In this document: positions 1-12,654 of the stretch, piece by piece | Layout of the letters: every line of letters starts with the position of its first letter | Numbering within the stretch: the first letter of the stretch is position 1 | NCBI GenBank assembly: GCA_004794655.1 | Contig: SMMW01000601.1 | Location: 868,001-932,000, forward strand | Reading direction: 5' to 3' | Length of the DNA stretch: 64,000 bases | DNA from: Marisa cornuarietis | Taxonomy: Eukaryota; Mollusca; Gastropoda; Architaenioglossa; Ampullariidae | Position numbers and translations under genes: made by a program | Notes under the pieces: generated by a model | Told to the model about the DNA's origin: nothing | Seen by the model: only the letters and a program-made list of their open reading frames with translations | The model's database searches: none

Positions 1-424
1 TTCCAATTTCTCCTCCTGTTATGAAAATGAAACTGTCACTAGTGGCTGAGATTATTCGCTTGATGGGAGTCTCCAGGCTTTACTATGTGCCAGTTTTCCT
101 CTTTCCCAGTCTCCTCTTTCAAGCATGGCACAAATCACTACACACATCACTGTTGTTTTTTCTGTAACTAAAGAAGAAGATTATGTACTTGAGCATTTAC
201 AAATTCATCCGCCTGTCTTTAAAGTTTCCTACACTCGTCACACGTGAAGTGATAAAAAGATTTTCATCAAGCATCCCAAACGATTGGAGGTCATTAAAAA
301 TATCTAAACACCTGATCCTTGTCGGACTTGTAGAAGGATCTGGTGATAGGGTAGAAGGGTGAATCGATGTTTAATGTCAAGCTAGCAGTAAACCCTAACC
401 CTAAACCTGACTATATCAGCGTGA
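1..424. other. Unique non-coding stretch
   Basis: AT-rich sequence with no open frame or motif that I can support. Two adjacent CCCTAA units near 390-406 look telomere-like but are far too short to mean anything. Confidence 0.6.
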
Positions 425-560
425 GGAAGCCAGTCCGGTAAAGAAGTGCAGTATGCAGAGAAAGAATAACCTTCCCGAGATGGGATTCGAACACAGAACA
501 TCCAATCCTTTCAATATTAATCACACGCGCATGACAGTTGCTCCATCAGTCTGCACATCA
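425..560 (-). mobile_element. Probable tRNA-derived SINE (family B, diverged)
   Basis: Read on the minus strand, 482-493 gives a good RNA polymerase III B box (GTGTTCGAATCCC), with a tRNA-like stretch upstream (GCGCGTGTGATTAATATTG) that resembles a tRNA anticodon arm. Downstream lies a CCGG...CTTCCTC motif like the CCGGTTTCCTC found after the tRNA head in the copies at 21505 and 37950. The A box is weak, no 3' tail is evident, and target-site duplications are not visible. A decayed tRNA pseudogene is the alternative. Confidence 0.42.
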
Positions 561-565
561 GCCGG

Positions 566-2490
566 GGAAAGGGGAAAGGGGTAAGGTAGGAGACAATTAC
601 GAATGGTTCGAGAAAATATGTCAGGAGGATAATGGAAGAACCTGCAATATCAACACGAAATACATTTTAGGAATCTATGAACTAGGGAAAAACTGTCTCA
701 GAAAAAAGAACACAAGTATACTACATATATGCTTTGTAAGTCTGCCCATCTCATTAGTCAATGGAAAAAAGCGAGATTTGTCTGTAACATATGTTGCAAA
801 TGCAGGAAGGGCGGTGTTCGAAACTAACTTGACAACAATAAATAAAAGCATAGATGGGTAAATATCACGCATTATGCATATTTTAATTAAAAAATTAATT
901 CGTTAAAAATTTCTGTAGTCTTGAAATCTGGGTATTGATACCTAAGAACAATGTGACGCAGTGGAATACAGCAGGTCTATAAAGAAGAAAAAATGAGAAT
1001 GAAAAAGAAAGACTGAGAGAGAGAGAGAGAACAAGTGACTCAAATAGAAAAAACGGAAAAAGCTTTTTCCCATGCTATTCACATTTCATAGTATTTAAAA
1101 TAATGTTTAGAAAATCACACAAACGGATATGATTAACACGAGTAAGGGATATATACCTGCATATATAACAGAATACATCGTGTGTGACTAAGAACTATTG
1201 ATACGGATGTCACTGCGTGTATACTGCAAAATAAAGAAAATAACTCGAAGAAAAAAAAAAACTTCCACCTGTTTACTACTTCATACGTACAAGAGACTCT
1301 AATACGAAAAAAAGCACGTCAGTTCATGCGGTGGGCAAACAGGAAAGTGCAACCCACTTGAGGTGCTTGCTTAGAAATTCTTAAAATGACGAAGGTGAGA
1401 GGGCAAACATTATACACCTCTACTTCAAAGGTCGAAAAATGAAACAGAGGCGAGAAGCGTATTCGTTTCATACCTAATGCCAGGTATTTTTGCTCATGGA
1501 ACGCATTATTTGTCTCCTTCCCCCCCCCCCACTCAACCCTCCAAAATTAACTCTTTCTGCTACCAGGACGTGTCGTGACCAACGGACATCAAAGGGTTTT
1601 CACTTCGGTGTTAAGCCTCAAAAAGGCCAAAGGTCCACTTTGGTTAAATATTAGTCGACAATAGCGGCTTTTTGCGCGAAAGGAGCACAGGGAACAGATC
1701 AAGCTTGTACTTGAGTGATAGCCGTGTTTCGTCCGTTAGACGGAATCAGACTTGGCCATCCAAGCATTACACTGTCTGCTGAAAGGTTCCCAGCCACGAT
1801 ATATTAGGTGTGGAGTATATTAGGACCTTCCCAGTGATCGGGGTCTCTTTTGGGAGATTACCTTCCATCACCGCCCTTAACCCTTCCCCCTCCCCCACAG
1901 GTGAAGTTCAGTCCAAACCCTACCGGCTTTTCAGCGTCAAAGGCGCCACATCACATCAAAGCTAATTTTCCAGGACAATAAAGAAATGTTAATTTTTCGC
2001 CCGCTCTTGTTTTCTCTTATTTATTACCCTTGTCCCCAGTCCTGCGTCTTCGACTGTTTCGGGCCATTCTTTTGATTTTGTTTCCTTTGTTTTTGACCCT
2101 GTCCACCCATAAGCTATACGAGACAGGACTTAAGGTCTCCTAGGCCAAGGGTATGGGGGCAGCTGAAAGCTGTCTTGCGTTGCTGGGATTTTCCCCTAAT
2201 AACTGCCATGCCTTAGGAATAATGTGAGAAGCTTGAAGAATAAGGCAAAGAGTTATCTAACTTGTCATAGAAGCGAGTTCGCGTCGTGACTAGCATATCT
2301 CTGGCAGCATATTCTTCACTTCAACATCTGTTTTTCTCATTTTGGCGTTTTAAAGTCTAAGCATCAGCTATAAATATCGTATGTGAAAAAGGGGAGGGAG
2401 ACCAACAAAAAAAAAAAATAAGGTGAACGGATAGATAGATAGAAAATGTATTTATGCCCCATTAAGATACCTGTGTTTCACACGTTAGGA
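566..2490. other. Unique non-coding stretch
   Basis: No supported gene. It holds a short (GA)n at 1015-1030, a poly-C run near 1520 and scattered A-runs. The short open frames on both strands around 540-870 have no recognisable domain and are the size expected by chance. Confidence 0.6.
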
Positions 2491-2491
2491 A

Positions 2492-2494
2492 GAA

Positions 2495-2565
<71 letters not shown>
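2492..2565. repeat. (AAAG)n microsatellite
   Basis: About 18 nearly uninterrupted GAAA units, with a purine-only top strand (74 bp). Mirror-symmetric purine tracts like this can form triplex DNA. Confidence 0.97.
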
Positions 2566-2978
2566 TGTTCCACGTTTTTTTTACTAGGCGTGCAGTGAGA
2601 AATGACTGAGTCTAGTTGGTCAGGATACCTGGCGGTACTCTACACGAGTACACTAGTTCAGATACAAAAAGAAAGGACTTATGAATGAACGCCCACTTGA
2701 GCCGTGTTCACTTTTTTATTATTAGATCCCGTGAGAGTCTGCACCCGCGTGCAATTTTTATTATCTGCTGCTGCTGCTTTTTTGTGTGTTCGTGCTCCTG
2801 CTATAGCCCTGCTTCAGGGTGTTACTGATGATGATGTGCACTGATGGATGGAGCAAAGAGAAAAGTGAATGTACGACATGTTGTGGAGAGCTGAGTGAGT
2901 CTATCGGTTTATTTTCATAGCTGCCATGCACATAGGGTGTGTGGGTGGATTGTTGGATGGATGGACTTATTAAAGAAC

Positions 2979-3010
<32 letters not shown>

Positions 3011-3045
3011 TGCGTGTACGCGCGCGTCTCTCTGCCTTTCTTCCC

Positions 3046-3097
<52 letters not shown>

Positions 3098-3106
3098 AGA
3101 CACACG
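2979..3106. repeat. Compound (TG)n-(AG)n ... (CA)n microsatellite
   Basis: (TG)8 at 2979-2994 runs into (AG)8 to 3010. After a CG-rich alternating purine-pyrimidine spacer comes (CA)22 at 3049-3092, followed by decayed CAGACA units. The TG and CA arms are complementary, so the locus can fold back. Every long frame across it is a dipeptide artefact (Cys-Val or His-Thr). Confidence 0.95.
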
Positions 3107-6100
3107 CGAAATGATTGCAAAAAGACTCTTAATGTGTACACTGCCGGTTTTCAAAGCTTAAACTTGGTTGAAACTATTCAAAAAACTTTTAAAATGTATG
3201 TTTTATTGTCTCCACATCTTCTCTTGACACTCAGCGCCTTGGCAGAAATTAAAGAAAAGTGCGAATTTTGAGAGGAATGTGCTTTCCTCTAAGGTGGCTA
3301 TTTAGTGCAAACAGCTCAAACGTTCGTCTGGTCATAATGTTTCATCCCTGTAGATGGCAAGACTGCATAAGTCATAAGCGAGCCCGTAAAATGCAAGAGT
3401 GGCTGGAATGGTGCAAAGACAAGAGTTGTTACAACGCGCTTAACACCATAACACTCGCCATCGAAGGAGAAAGGGGCGGTAATGCCAACAGAGGTATGGT
3501 GTCGCTATCGTCACTGCAATTAACTGTGCATTTTGTCAGCTGAGCAGATGAGGATTAATTGCACAAAAGGTAGAGCGATGGCTAGACGTTTACAAGGTGG
3601 GAGAGGGGGGAGGGGGGAGAAGACCGAGAGCGGAAGCTGATGTTCCTAGCTGCTGCAGACCTGCTAATTTGCTTGCGATGCTCACCTCCTATTTATCTTC
3701 ATTTTTCTGATGCCCGATTGCGGAGCAGCAATAGGTACTGCTACTACTATAATGCATATTGTGCGCCCAATAGCCTATCAGGTCGACTCCAGGATTCAAA
3801 AGCCTTACCATTTAGAAAGGTCGCGCCGAGGCGAGCCTGGCGTTTGCGAAGAATATGAAAGCATGCGGAGTTAGGGATCTTTGTTTGACTGCGTTATCGG
3901 CCCCTTACAATGAGCCTGATGCTGGTTGCCATTGACGGCAAGAGGGCAAAGCATAGGCGTGTAAAATCGCATATTACGCTCTTCAATGACACGGCGGGCT
4001 TGGTGAAGCGGCCTTTGTGCACATGTACACGATGTTATTAAGTGTAGCCCCCAGCGCGTGGGGAGGGAAGCTTAAGACAGTTGTGCGAACTACACTCGAT
4101 GACATCAAATAATCCTCTTGGTGTATTCTATGGGGAACACTTAACGAGAGCGCTGCAATATCGAACCACTGCAATAGGCACAACTTTGATCGTTTCCCGA
4201 CTGTTAGCTTTATTTGGGGAAGCGGGGAGGGTAGGAGCAAACGGGAAAAAAGGAAGGGAGGGAGGTTTATTCTGCAACAGCCATGTTGACTTCATTTCCA
4301 TAAGGGAATCAAGCGCCATTAAAAATAAACAAGATAAACAAATGTCAAGTTTTTGTGACAGCTCTTCATGTAGAGTCAGGAGAACACGCTAATACAGCAG
4401 CTTATAGAAAAATAGAAATATTTAAACATTTGCATTCCTGAAGATGCCAACAGTAGGATCATGTTACCACTGTCCTTTTACTTTTTCTGTTAGCAGCATT
4501 TCTTGGCTGATTGTTAAAACCGTTTTGGTGATGACCACTCTTGGCAGACAGACGAAAATGTTGTTTTGGGGCCGGGTAAACCTACAACCGCTCTAGCTGA
4601 ATGTTAATAATGCTCATAAAATCTTTGCTAACGCAAAGCGTTCAACTAAAATTATCTTAAGATGTTAACAGTTTAACTGATTGCGAAACATCCAGCTAGG
4701 CGACTGATTCTTGGTAATCATTTTGCATTTTCCTAAATAAAAGTAAAATAAAGAAGCTCTGTCTTGTAGTTTTCGAAGCACCGAACAATCTCCTCCATGG
4801 GAAATACAGAATAATAAAAAAAAGAGTTCAACCTGCTTTTCTTTTCTTGAATGCAGAAAGGTATTAAGCATCATCCACATTTAGAAAGACTGGACTTTGG
4901 CTGCAAGCAAATAATCCTTCATTGTTCTCTCCAGACGTTCGGGTGTGTCCGATGGATCTCTAAGAAGGAAACAAATCGTCGCCATAGCTGACATCATCAG
5001 CGCCAACACACGGTTCACCCCACTCGCAATCCCATGCACCCTCAGCATCAAAACGTGAATAAAGCAGAAACTTCTAGAAGATGACAAGGTGCTCCTGTAT
5101 CACTCATTGTTACAAACGACGCCATCAGTCTGACACGTTTACTGCGCTAAGCGCAAGCCTCTCTCTCTCTTCCCCCCCCCCATACAACCCCTCCCCTCAA
5201 CCGTTGCCTCTGTCGGCCATGACACAAGTTCTTTTTATGGCTGAACACCCCCGAGGAAGAGATAGCAAGAGACCTCTGCCTTTTTCATCATCGTCAGGAC
5301 GGGAAGGGTTGCCATAGATGTGGAATGCCTCCTTTGAAAGAATTTCTCTTTTTTTTTTAAAGGGAGTGGAAGTAGCAGGGTGCTAGGGACGCAGACAGAT
5401 GCTAAGCAGACAGGAGCGAAAATAAAGCACGACACAAGAGGTCATGTCACTTCGTAATCTTAGGCGATCTTATAGATACGTTCGTGCTGTATTAACATCT
5501 AGGAAGATTCGTTCATACTTTCTGTGTTTCTTACAGATCGCGATGAATGTTACTTTCTGGGGGGGGGGCGAAGGAGGAGAGATCCAGCTGTGAGCTTTGA
5601 CGACTCATTCTGGGTTTGAAATTGAAGCTTCCGTCCTCGGGCTCCCCAGCATTCGTCTGTTCTTCCTACCGAGTAGCCAGAATGAAATTAATTGTCATTT
5701 TGTGAAATGGTGTCATCTCAATTACTCTTCGTTCTTGTGTTCCAATGTCTGCTACTATGATATGCCTGACCGCTCTCGTCAGACCTCGGCTTATTAACCT
5801 AGTTGCTCTATTATAGGATTGTTGTCTTTGTGCCTGGTGTACAGTCCTAATGTCTAGCAGTCAACTAAACTACTAATATCTTATAATCTTATAGGGTTGC
5901 CCGAATGTCCACCCGATGGTCTCCTAATCGCCTTTGACCATTCCAAATATGGCGATAATTGTTTATAAGGTGTGCGAAAAACATTGACGGCTTTCCTGGC
6001 CAAAGAAGTAGAAAAAGATGGAATGCTATACATAGTTTGACAAGTTTATAATGTTAATGATAACATTTTAAATTAATTTATACGTTGATTTATTCACTAA

Positions 6101-7633
6101 TGAATCGTATTTAAAAAAATATTTCCTAAGTGTCCCTGTTAGAGCAAATATGTGCGTGCAAGTATATACACTGACATATATACAGACATGCATAGAAACG
6201 TCATATGTATTTCAGTGTCTTCAAGCACATGTACACACTCACTGACAAAACAAAAATATAGTGATATATTTATATAGTGGGGAGGGGACAATAACAGGAA
6301 AATGTGAGCAAGGAGAATGGCGATTCGTTAAAGCAAGAATCACATAAAAGCGTATAAAAGACCTTAAAGAAAAACAACCCCTCCCCAAAACAGAAAATTA
6401 AACAAGAAGAAACAGTAAACCTGCTTCTCGAAAGCGTTTCTTCATCGGTACAAGTGTGTGGATCACTATGAGCGTTTTACACATGCACTAAAGAATGAAT
6501 TACATCGTTTTTAAACTGCTTATTCATGAGTATGAACGTGTGGTCACGCGCGCGTGCTCGAGGTCGGACCCCCCACCCACCCACTTCGCCCATCCCCCTG
6601 TCTTCCCCCTCTCCACACCTACTCCCAATCAAACCTCCCACACCGGACCTGCCAGTCACTAATCTAAACAACATCGTCATGGTCCTGCCGATTCCTTGCA
6701 GTCTTCAGGATCCGATCATCGCTCTGATGTAGCTGGTCGCGCGTTCATCACTGACCCGCTTACAGTCTGCCTTTGATGCACACACACCTGTGTGTAAGAC
6801 AAGGTCTTATATTCCATTAGAGAGGGTCTGCAAGATGCCGGCAAAGATGGCAGAGATATTGTGCAGATCAACTCGTGGTTGGGCGAAAAAGCGAGACCTG
6901 CAAACTCAACTCTCGCCTCCCAGGTAGTGGCTGAAGGATGAAAGGCCCCGTCTCTCCGCAGGTGGTCTATCATAAAGATGCAATGGGAATTAAACCAGGT
7001 GGAAACAATATGCTTTGCGAAGACGTGTGCCAGGACATAGCCATTAGGATGTACCTGGAAAACGGTGACGTGTGTGGTAACCGACATGCACTGACCTGGA
7101 CTGGCTGAGACACCCACCTGCTGGAGCTCGCCTCACGACCGTTGTGACGTCATGTACACCTGGACCGTTTTGTGACTTAGCGAAAAACAAAAGTTTTATA
7201 TTGCTTGTTTTACTAGTTTCTAATACATTCATATCAAACTAAGTAAAATAAAAGGAAAGAAAATACTAACGCCTTTAAACGAAGCATCAATTCCCGTGCA
7301 CACGTGCATACATTCTAACGAACGACTGAACGAGCTAACAAAATTAGTGTTTCTGCTTTCTTGGTTATGGTCAGAACTCTTGGATCAGATGCGCATAACT
7401 GTGCTGATATTTCATAAACATTATAAATAACACTGCGACTTACTAAGTGACTCCCGGAATATATACTACCCGAGTTAACGATATGATCTGCCAGGAGTAC
7501 CATTATCTCATGTATGACGAAAGTTTTCTTGTTTTCAGTAAGTCAATGCCACGTATGTAGGAAACATCACTGTGTGTGTTTTTGTTTTTTTTTAACATTT
7601 TAAAACCCTGTTATTTCTGCATTCAAATTTACT
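3107..7633. other. Long non-coding stretch
   Basis: No gene recognised. There are frames of 70-133 codons (for example 3259-3543 + and 6716-7117 -), but none shows a domain, a signal peptide or paired splice sites that I can support. Frames of that length are expected by chance in DNA of this composition. It holds poly-G at 5560-5568, poly-T at 5349-5358 and ATTT-rich patches. Confidence 0.55.
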
Positions 7634-7925
7634 TTGATTTGGGCATTTAATGGCTGAGACCTGCGTATTTTAAACGGCTGGATTCTGTGTTTTTCAACAG
7701 ATTACATTACATGAATTAAAAAAAAAGGTTTTGTACATTAAAAAACAGGCTGTGTAATTAAAAAAACTAGGGTTTGTGTATTTAAAAAATATGCTTTGTG
7801 TATTTATTAAGAAAACTAGGGTTTGTATATTTAAATTAATTAGCTTTGCTTATTTTTAAACGAGGCTTTGTGTATTTTAAAAGATTAGACCTTCAGTATT
7901 TAAAAATAGAAACATTTGTGTAGAT
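7634..7925. repeat. Degenerate ~23-bp minisatellite
   Basis: About 11 diverged units with the core GGTTTGTGTATTTAAAAA, often ending in TAG. Spacing varies from about 20 to 31 bp. The clearest units lie between 7735 and 7890. Interruptions and indels show an old array no longer being homogenised. There is no coding capacity. Confidence 0.8.
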
Positions 7926-8602
7926 GGGTAGCAGCGACATGACATTTGCGAAGCAAATCAAAGCATTCTATAGTTATTTAACATGTGTGCATGCATGACT
8001 TTGCGGGCCATAGTATTTATTTATTTATTCATTTATTTATGTATTGCTTGTTTGCTGATTAGTTAAAGTTGCCACGACAAATTAACGCATTGATTATTTA
8101 CAAGCAAGGTGTGTGAGCCATGTAGCTCTTTTCTTCCTTGGAGATAAGCATTGTCTTTACAGTCTCTCCTCCTGCTTCATCTTTATTGCGCCAAGCCGGA
8201 CCTTTGCTTGCCTGTACGTGTCCGTACAGCTATTAACAGACCGTAGTTAGCAGAATGAACTAGAAAGCCGTGCTAAAAGTTGTGATGAGCTGCCATAGAC
8301 AGGAAGGATTTGAAGTTGCATCGCTGCTTAGCTGCTGGCTTCCGACTCAACAGGCTAGCATCTGATAAGATGTTAACGGACTAGAGGAGCAGTTATTAAC
8401 GCTGCAGTTATCACGGTGTTGGTCGCAGGCACGTGGTGCCGGAAATTAGTGACCCGGGAAAGACTGTACCAGCAGTCGAGGTCAGTTCAGACTTGTCTGA
8501 ACCTTTGGTCTGATGCTCTTTGTTACAGCTAAGAAGACGAACAAAGAATGTCAGTCTATAAGTTTCTGTCGTCTATCGGTCCACCTCTATCAAAAGTATT
8601 AC
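7926..8602. other. Non-coding stretch
   Basis: Contains a short (ATTT)n at about 8014-8042 and otherwise unique sequence. No gene is seen. Confidence 0.6.

Positions 8603-8665
<63 letters not shown>
8603..8665. repeat. (AATC)n microsatellite
   Basis: About 15-16 perfect AATC units. Read through in one frame this gives an Ile-Asn-Gln-Ser repeat, which is an artefact. Confidence 0.97.
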
Positions 8666-10091
8666 GCTAACCAACCAACTTTCAACGATCATTCGTTCAT
8701 AACTATATGTGCTAGGCTTTTATTTTAAATATTCGTTTCTGTATCAACAGTGTGCTTCACTTTTTTTGTGGTAGTCTAGAACACATCAAAACAAAAACTT
8801 TGCGAACTTTTTAATCTGCTATTATTTATAGTGGTCTTTAATTTGTTGATATTTATTTCCTCTTCCACTGCTTCAAAGGAAGGTTTATACGGGCTTTTTA
8901 AGTCACCGAGTCCACCTGCCTAGTTGCTAGTCTTTCTTTCTTTCTTTCCTCTCTCGGCTGAAAATATATTAACGGATATGAAATATATTTAAACATTTAC
9001 AAAACGTTTATATAGATATGGAGGCATTATAGAAGAAGTAACAGTTTTATAACGTGTGTGACCAGACTTAGAATACGAAACTTTGCATTCTGTCATGGTT
9101 GTAACATAAAGGCGTAAGAAGTCTTATGCCTGAGACAAGAGGAACCAACATGAAGCACGCACATCACATGAGAGACCTGGACATCATGCTTCATCATTTG
9201 GTGCAAGACAAATGATTACAGTATGTTAGCCTGGAGCCGAGTGCACAGTACCTTGCTACCCGCTACCTGGACGGCGAAGGCCGAGAAATTAGCTGAAGTG
9301 CTAACATATTGTCAGTATTTTATCTGAGCCATCCACATAGCGGCGGTGCTTCTGACCCTTGACCTCTCGATGATCTCGCTTTATGATTTAAAGGAGTAAA
9401 GTTCGTTGACCTTTCATGAAAGATTTGTTTTTTTCTGATTTCCAAGTCATACCAAGAATATCTTTTTCTATATGGGAATCAAGACGACAAATTAGTGGTC
9501 TTTTTCATGTTGTAAAAAGAAAAAAAATAGAGGAAAACAGGAGAACAAAAAATGTCTGATCTTCAGCATCATCACCATCATCGTCCTCCCAGAAGTAGAA
9601 AGACGTTAGGGATTATTAACGCCCGCGATCTGAAGAAAACTCCTCTTATCAAGAGCAGTGCTTTAAATATTCACAGACATGAAGTATGACGAGTATTTCG
9701 ATCTTATCAACATTAGCCTGAAAGCATGAAGAGTATTTCAATCTAATAGACATTAGACTGCCGTTGGCATGGTGACAATGTGTACCGAGCAAACATTTGT
9801 GTGCGTGTGCGTACGTTCGCTTGTAGGCCTACACTCTTGTGTTTCGTTTGCATGCACGTTAGTCTTTTCAGGGGGAAAACAGAATCCTTTGTAGGCGAAA
9901 ACACTGCATAACACCTGAGATTTTCCTTCAACGAAAGTGTCCATTTTAAATTGCTTGATTTTTTTTTTTTTTTGGTTTGGTCTGAATTTAACTATACTTC
10001 TCAGCATGGAGTCGTGTTGCCAAGCAACGAGTGACGACAGCGGGGCAAATGAAAGTAGGATTTTTTTGTTTTGTTTTGAAAGAGAGAATAT
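8666..10091. other. Non-coding stretch with a two-copy 40-bp duplication
   Basis: At 9684-9760 two diverged copies of a 40-bp unit sit head to tail (each contains GAGTATTTC and ends in ACATTAG). A short (CTTT)n lies at 8930-8950 and a poly-T run near 9960-9973. No gene is supported. Confidence 0.6.
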
Positions 10092-10092
10092 G

Positions 10093-10167
10093 TGAGTGAG
10101 TGAGTGAGTGAGTGAGTGAGTGAGTGAGTGAGTGAGTGAGTGAGTGAGTGAGTGAGTGAGTGAGTGT
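10093..10167. repeat. (TGAG)n microsatellite
   Basis: About 18 perfect units ending in TGTGTG. The same motif recurs at 28073 (as ACTC) and 55956. Confidence 0.97.
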
Positions 10168-10445
10168 GTGTTTTGTTGTTTCCTGCAAGAAAAAATCCTT
10201 TCTTGCGTGTTGACCGTCCGCTGGCAAAGTTATTGGACTTAACTCTCTTTAACGACTCAATTACTTCGGCTCCTGCTTTGATCTTACAAAGGAGACTTTA
10301 AGACTGTTAATAAGTTGACTCAGGACTGTGCCTCTGGGACTTGTCTAGCATGCACTACTTCTCGCTCACCTGTGTGTTGGAAAAGATTGCATGTAGGGGG
10401 AACAGACTCAGGAACAGAAACACGTTACTTTCGTGGAAGCAAGGT

Positions 10446-10514
<69 letters not shown>
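10446..10514. repeat. (CT)n(CA)n compound microsatellite
   Basis: Ten CT units pass directly into about 25 CA units. Open frames across it are dipeptide artefacts on both strands. Confidence 0.97.
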
Positions 10515-10516
<2 letters not shown>

Positions 10517-11622
10517 TTAAGCGAATGAACGTGCAAATGCACAAGCGAACAAATGAATGAACTATTGAAGAAATGAACTGAAAAAATCAACGATTTAGGG
10601 ATAGTTAGGAGGGAGAGAAAAAGGAAGAAATTGGGAGTGCCTCGTATAGTCCAAATGATTTTATTTACTTGCATGTCTTATCTGTTTTATTGTTGTTTTT
10701 TAATTTAATGCGATACCTTCCATAGCAAGTTTTTCTTTAAGGCACGGTTCGTTAAAGAGGTCAGAGGTACAGATACACAACTCTGCATTGAGCCAAAGTG
10801 GCTAAAGATATGACCAGCCACGGATGTACAAGAAATATTGTCAGAGATTTAAACCAGTTCCAGGCTGTGTTCATCCCCACTCCCACCCCCTATTTTCCCC
10901 CACACATCTTCTCAGACGTGCTAAGTGAGCAGGAGGGACAATGAACACGAAGAGACAGCGAACACGAAATAGTGAACACAAGACTGCAGTGCCTAGCCGC
11001 GGGAATCTGGTTGACCACGCATCCGGTCTACACCATCTATGAGCCAAGTTTTAAGGCTACCGAGCAGAAGACCATAAAATCTTTGTTTGAAGGTGATTTA
11101 TTTTGGCCCTCGCGGTGCACACACAAAAGGGCAGGAGACTGCACGACACTGCAGTCAATGTCCTAAGGACTCACCCATCAGCCACCAAGAGAAGCCTCGT
11201 GTATGTGTCACGCAGCAGCCACCACCAGGTTCTCTTTCCAGAGCCACACGAAGAGGACTGTTAAGTACTTGTAGGGATAAGCAAATAGGATGTTAATAGG
11301 ATAAGCAGCTTGAATGTTAATATGGTCAGCAGTGTATCATCGTGACCTCGTCAGTCGGATTCTGTTCGAAGTACAGTGTACTTCAAAGACAAAGATCCCA
11401 TAGTAAATCCGAAGACCAATAGGTTTTGGGAGTTCAGGGTACGTGACGTCAAAAGTGTGTAGAAGGATGTATACTGACTCCAGCACTGAATATGTTCTGT
11501 GGCTTTGGAATGAAAGAGGGGCCACCCAAAGGGTTCTTAGGATATGTACCAGTGCCAGCGGTCAGGCGAAGACGTCACTCGACGAGTTGAAACCTGAACC
11601 TTGTGTCAAAGGTGAGTTGACA

Positions 11623-11675
<53 letters not shown>

Positions 11676-12225
11676 ATTTCATCTTCAGAGATAATAACCC
11701 ATGTTATGTGACATCAAACGTATAGGAAAACACCCTGAACAAACCTCTCAGCCCACCTCAGTTTAGTCTCTAGGATCTCTAGCACGTTTAATCCACAGTC
11801 TCATCACATCTCATCGGCTTCCTGCACTAACGCACTTGCAGTGAACGTTGAATATTTTATATTTTATTCCTTATAATAAGTCGTTGCTACCTAACTCGTA
11901 TTTTGAGTGATAATTTGTCTTTAACAACGCGTAAGAATGGCAGCCGGTACAGAATTTTGGGAGTGGGGCAGGGAAGACACATTCTTCCTCCCCTCCCATT
12001 GGATACAAATTTGTGGCTTTCACCGTAAATCATTTACACGGTGTGCTGGGAGTAATTTGATATCTGAATGCGTTGAATTTAAACATAGTATTATAATACC
12101 AAGATATTATTTATGAAATGAACTTTGAGCTAGCGAACGCGTTAAATCATATTTCAAAAAGACGGTTGGCTGCGATGTTTTGAACTTGATCGTCAAAAAA
12201 CTTACGAACCGCTGAACTGCGAATA
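10515..12225. other. Non-coding stretch with a (GAT)n tract
   Basis: No gene is supported. A perfect (ATG)17 tract lies at 11623-11673, preceded by about 180 bases open in one plus-strand frame. That frame shows no domain and is treated as chance. Confidence 0.6.
11623..11673. repeat. (ATG)17 trinucleotide repeat
   Basis: A perfect 51-bp GAT/ATG tract. Confidence 0.97.

Positions 12226-12226
<1 letters not shown>

Positions 12227-12264
<38 letters not shown>
12227..12264. repeat. (GACA)n microsatellite
   Basis: Nine to ten perfect GACA units. Confidence 0.96.
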
Positions 12265-12654
12265 GATCAAAGGAACGGAAGGTGTGTGTGTGTGTGGCGG
12301 GGGTACTGTCAGAAAGCAGGAATGGCGGCTGAGTTTTTGTTCTCTCGCTTTTCTTGAACACCGCTTTTTACTTTTTTCGCGACAGTTTTACATCGAGACC
12401 TCGCTGGAAATCAGCTTCGTCTGCTTGCTTTGCTCAAATACACGTATCCTCTTTTTTTTCCTTTTTTATGCGCTTGACATGTAATTAGAAAGACGTATCT
12501 ACCGTAACGTCGAAAAAACGTGTAATGGAAAGCTGTGCGATTGATATGTCAAGAACGACATATCCATATTACAATAAGATTCTATATTGGATCACGTTTC
12601 GTACTGTCAGCAGTTACCAATTATTTATTCTTTCATTCATTCCTTCGTCACTTG

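Noticed and set aside
390..406. Telomere-like CCCTAACCCTAAA
   Set aside because: Only two units. The same happens near 42260 with GGGTTAGGGTT. Chance-level.
482..493. Functional tRNA gene at this B box, and likewise at 21569, 32803, 38003, 44472 and 63732
   Set aside because: No cloverleaf with a paired acceptor stem could be made at any of them, and all continue into shared non-tRNA bodies. They are SINE heads.
6340..6365. TATA-like box (TATAAAAG)
   Set aside because: An AT-rich context makes such strings common, and no transcript start or exon follows.
6716..7117. 133-codon minus-strand frame and an overlapping plus-strand exon-like reading with CCTCCCAG|GTAGTG
   Set aside because: No recognisable domain, the frame length is within chance expectation, and only one possible splice border.
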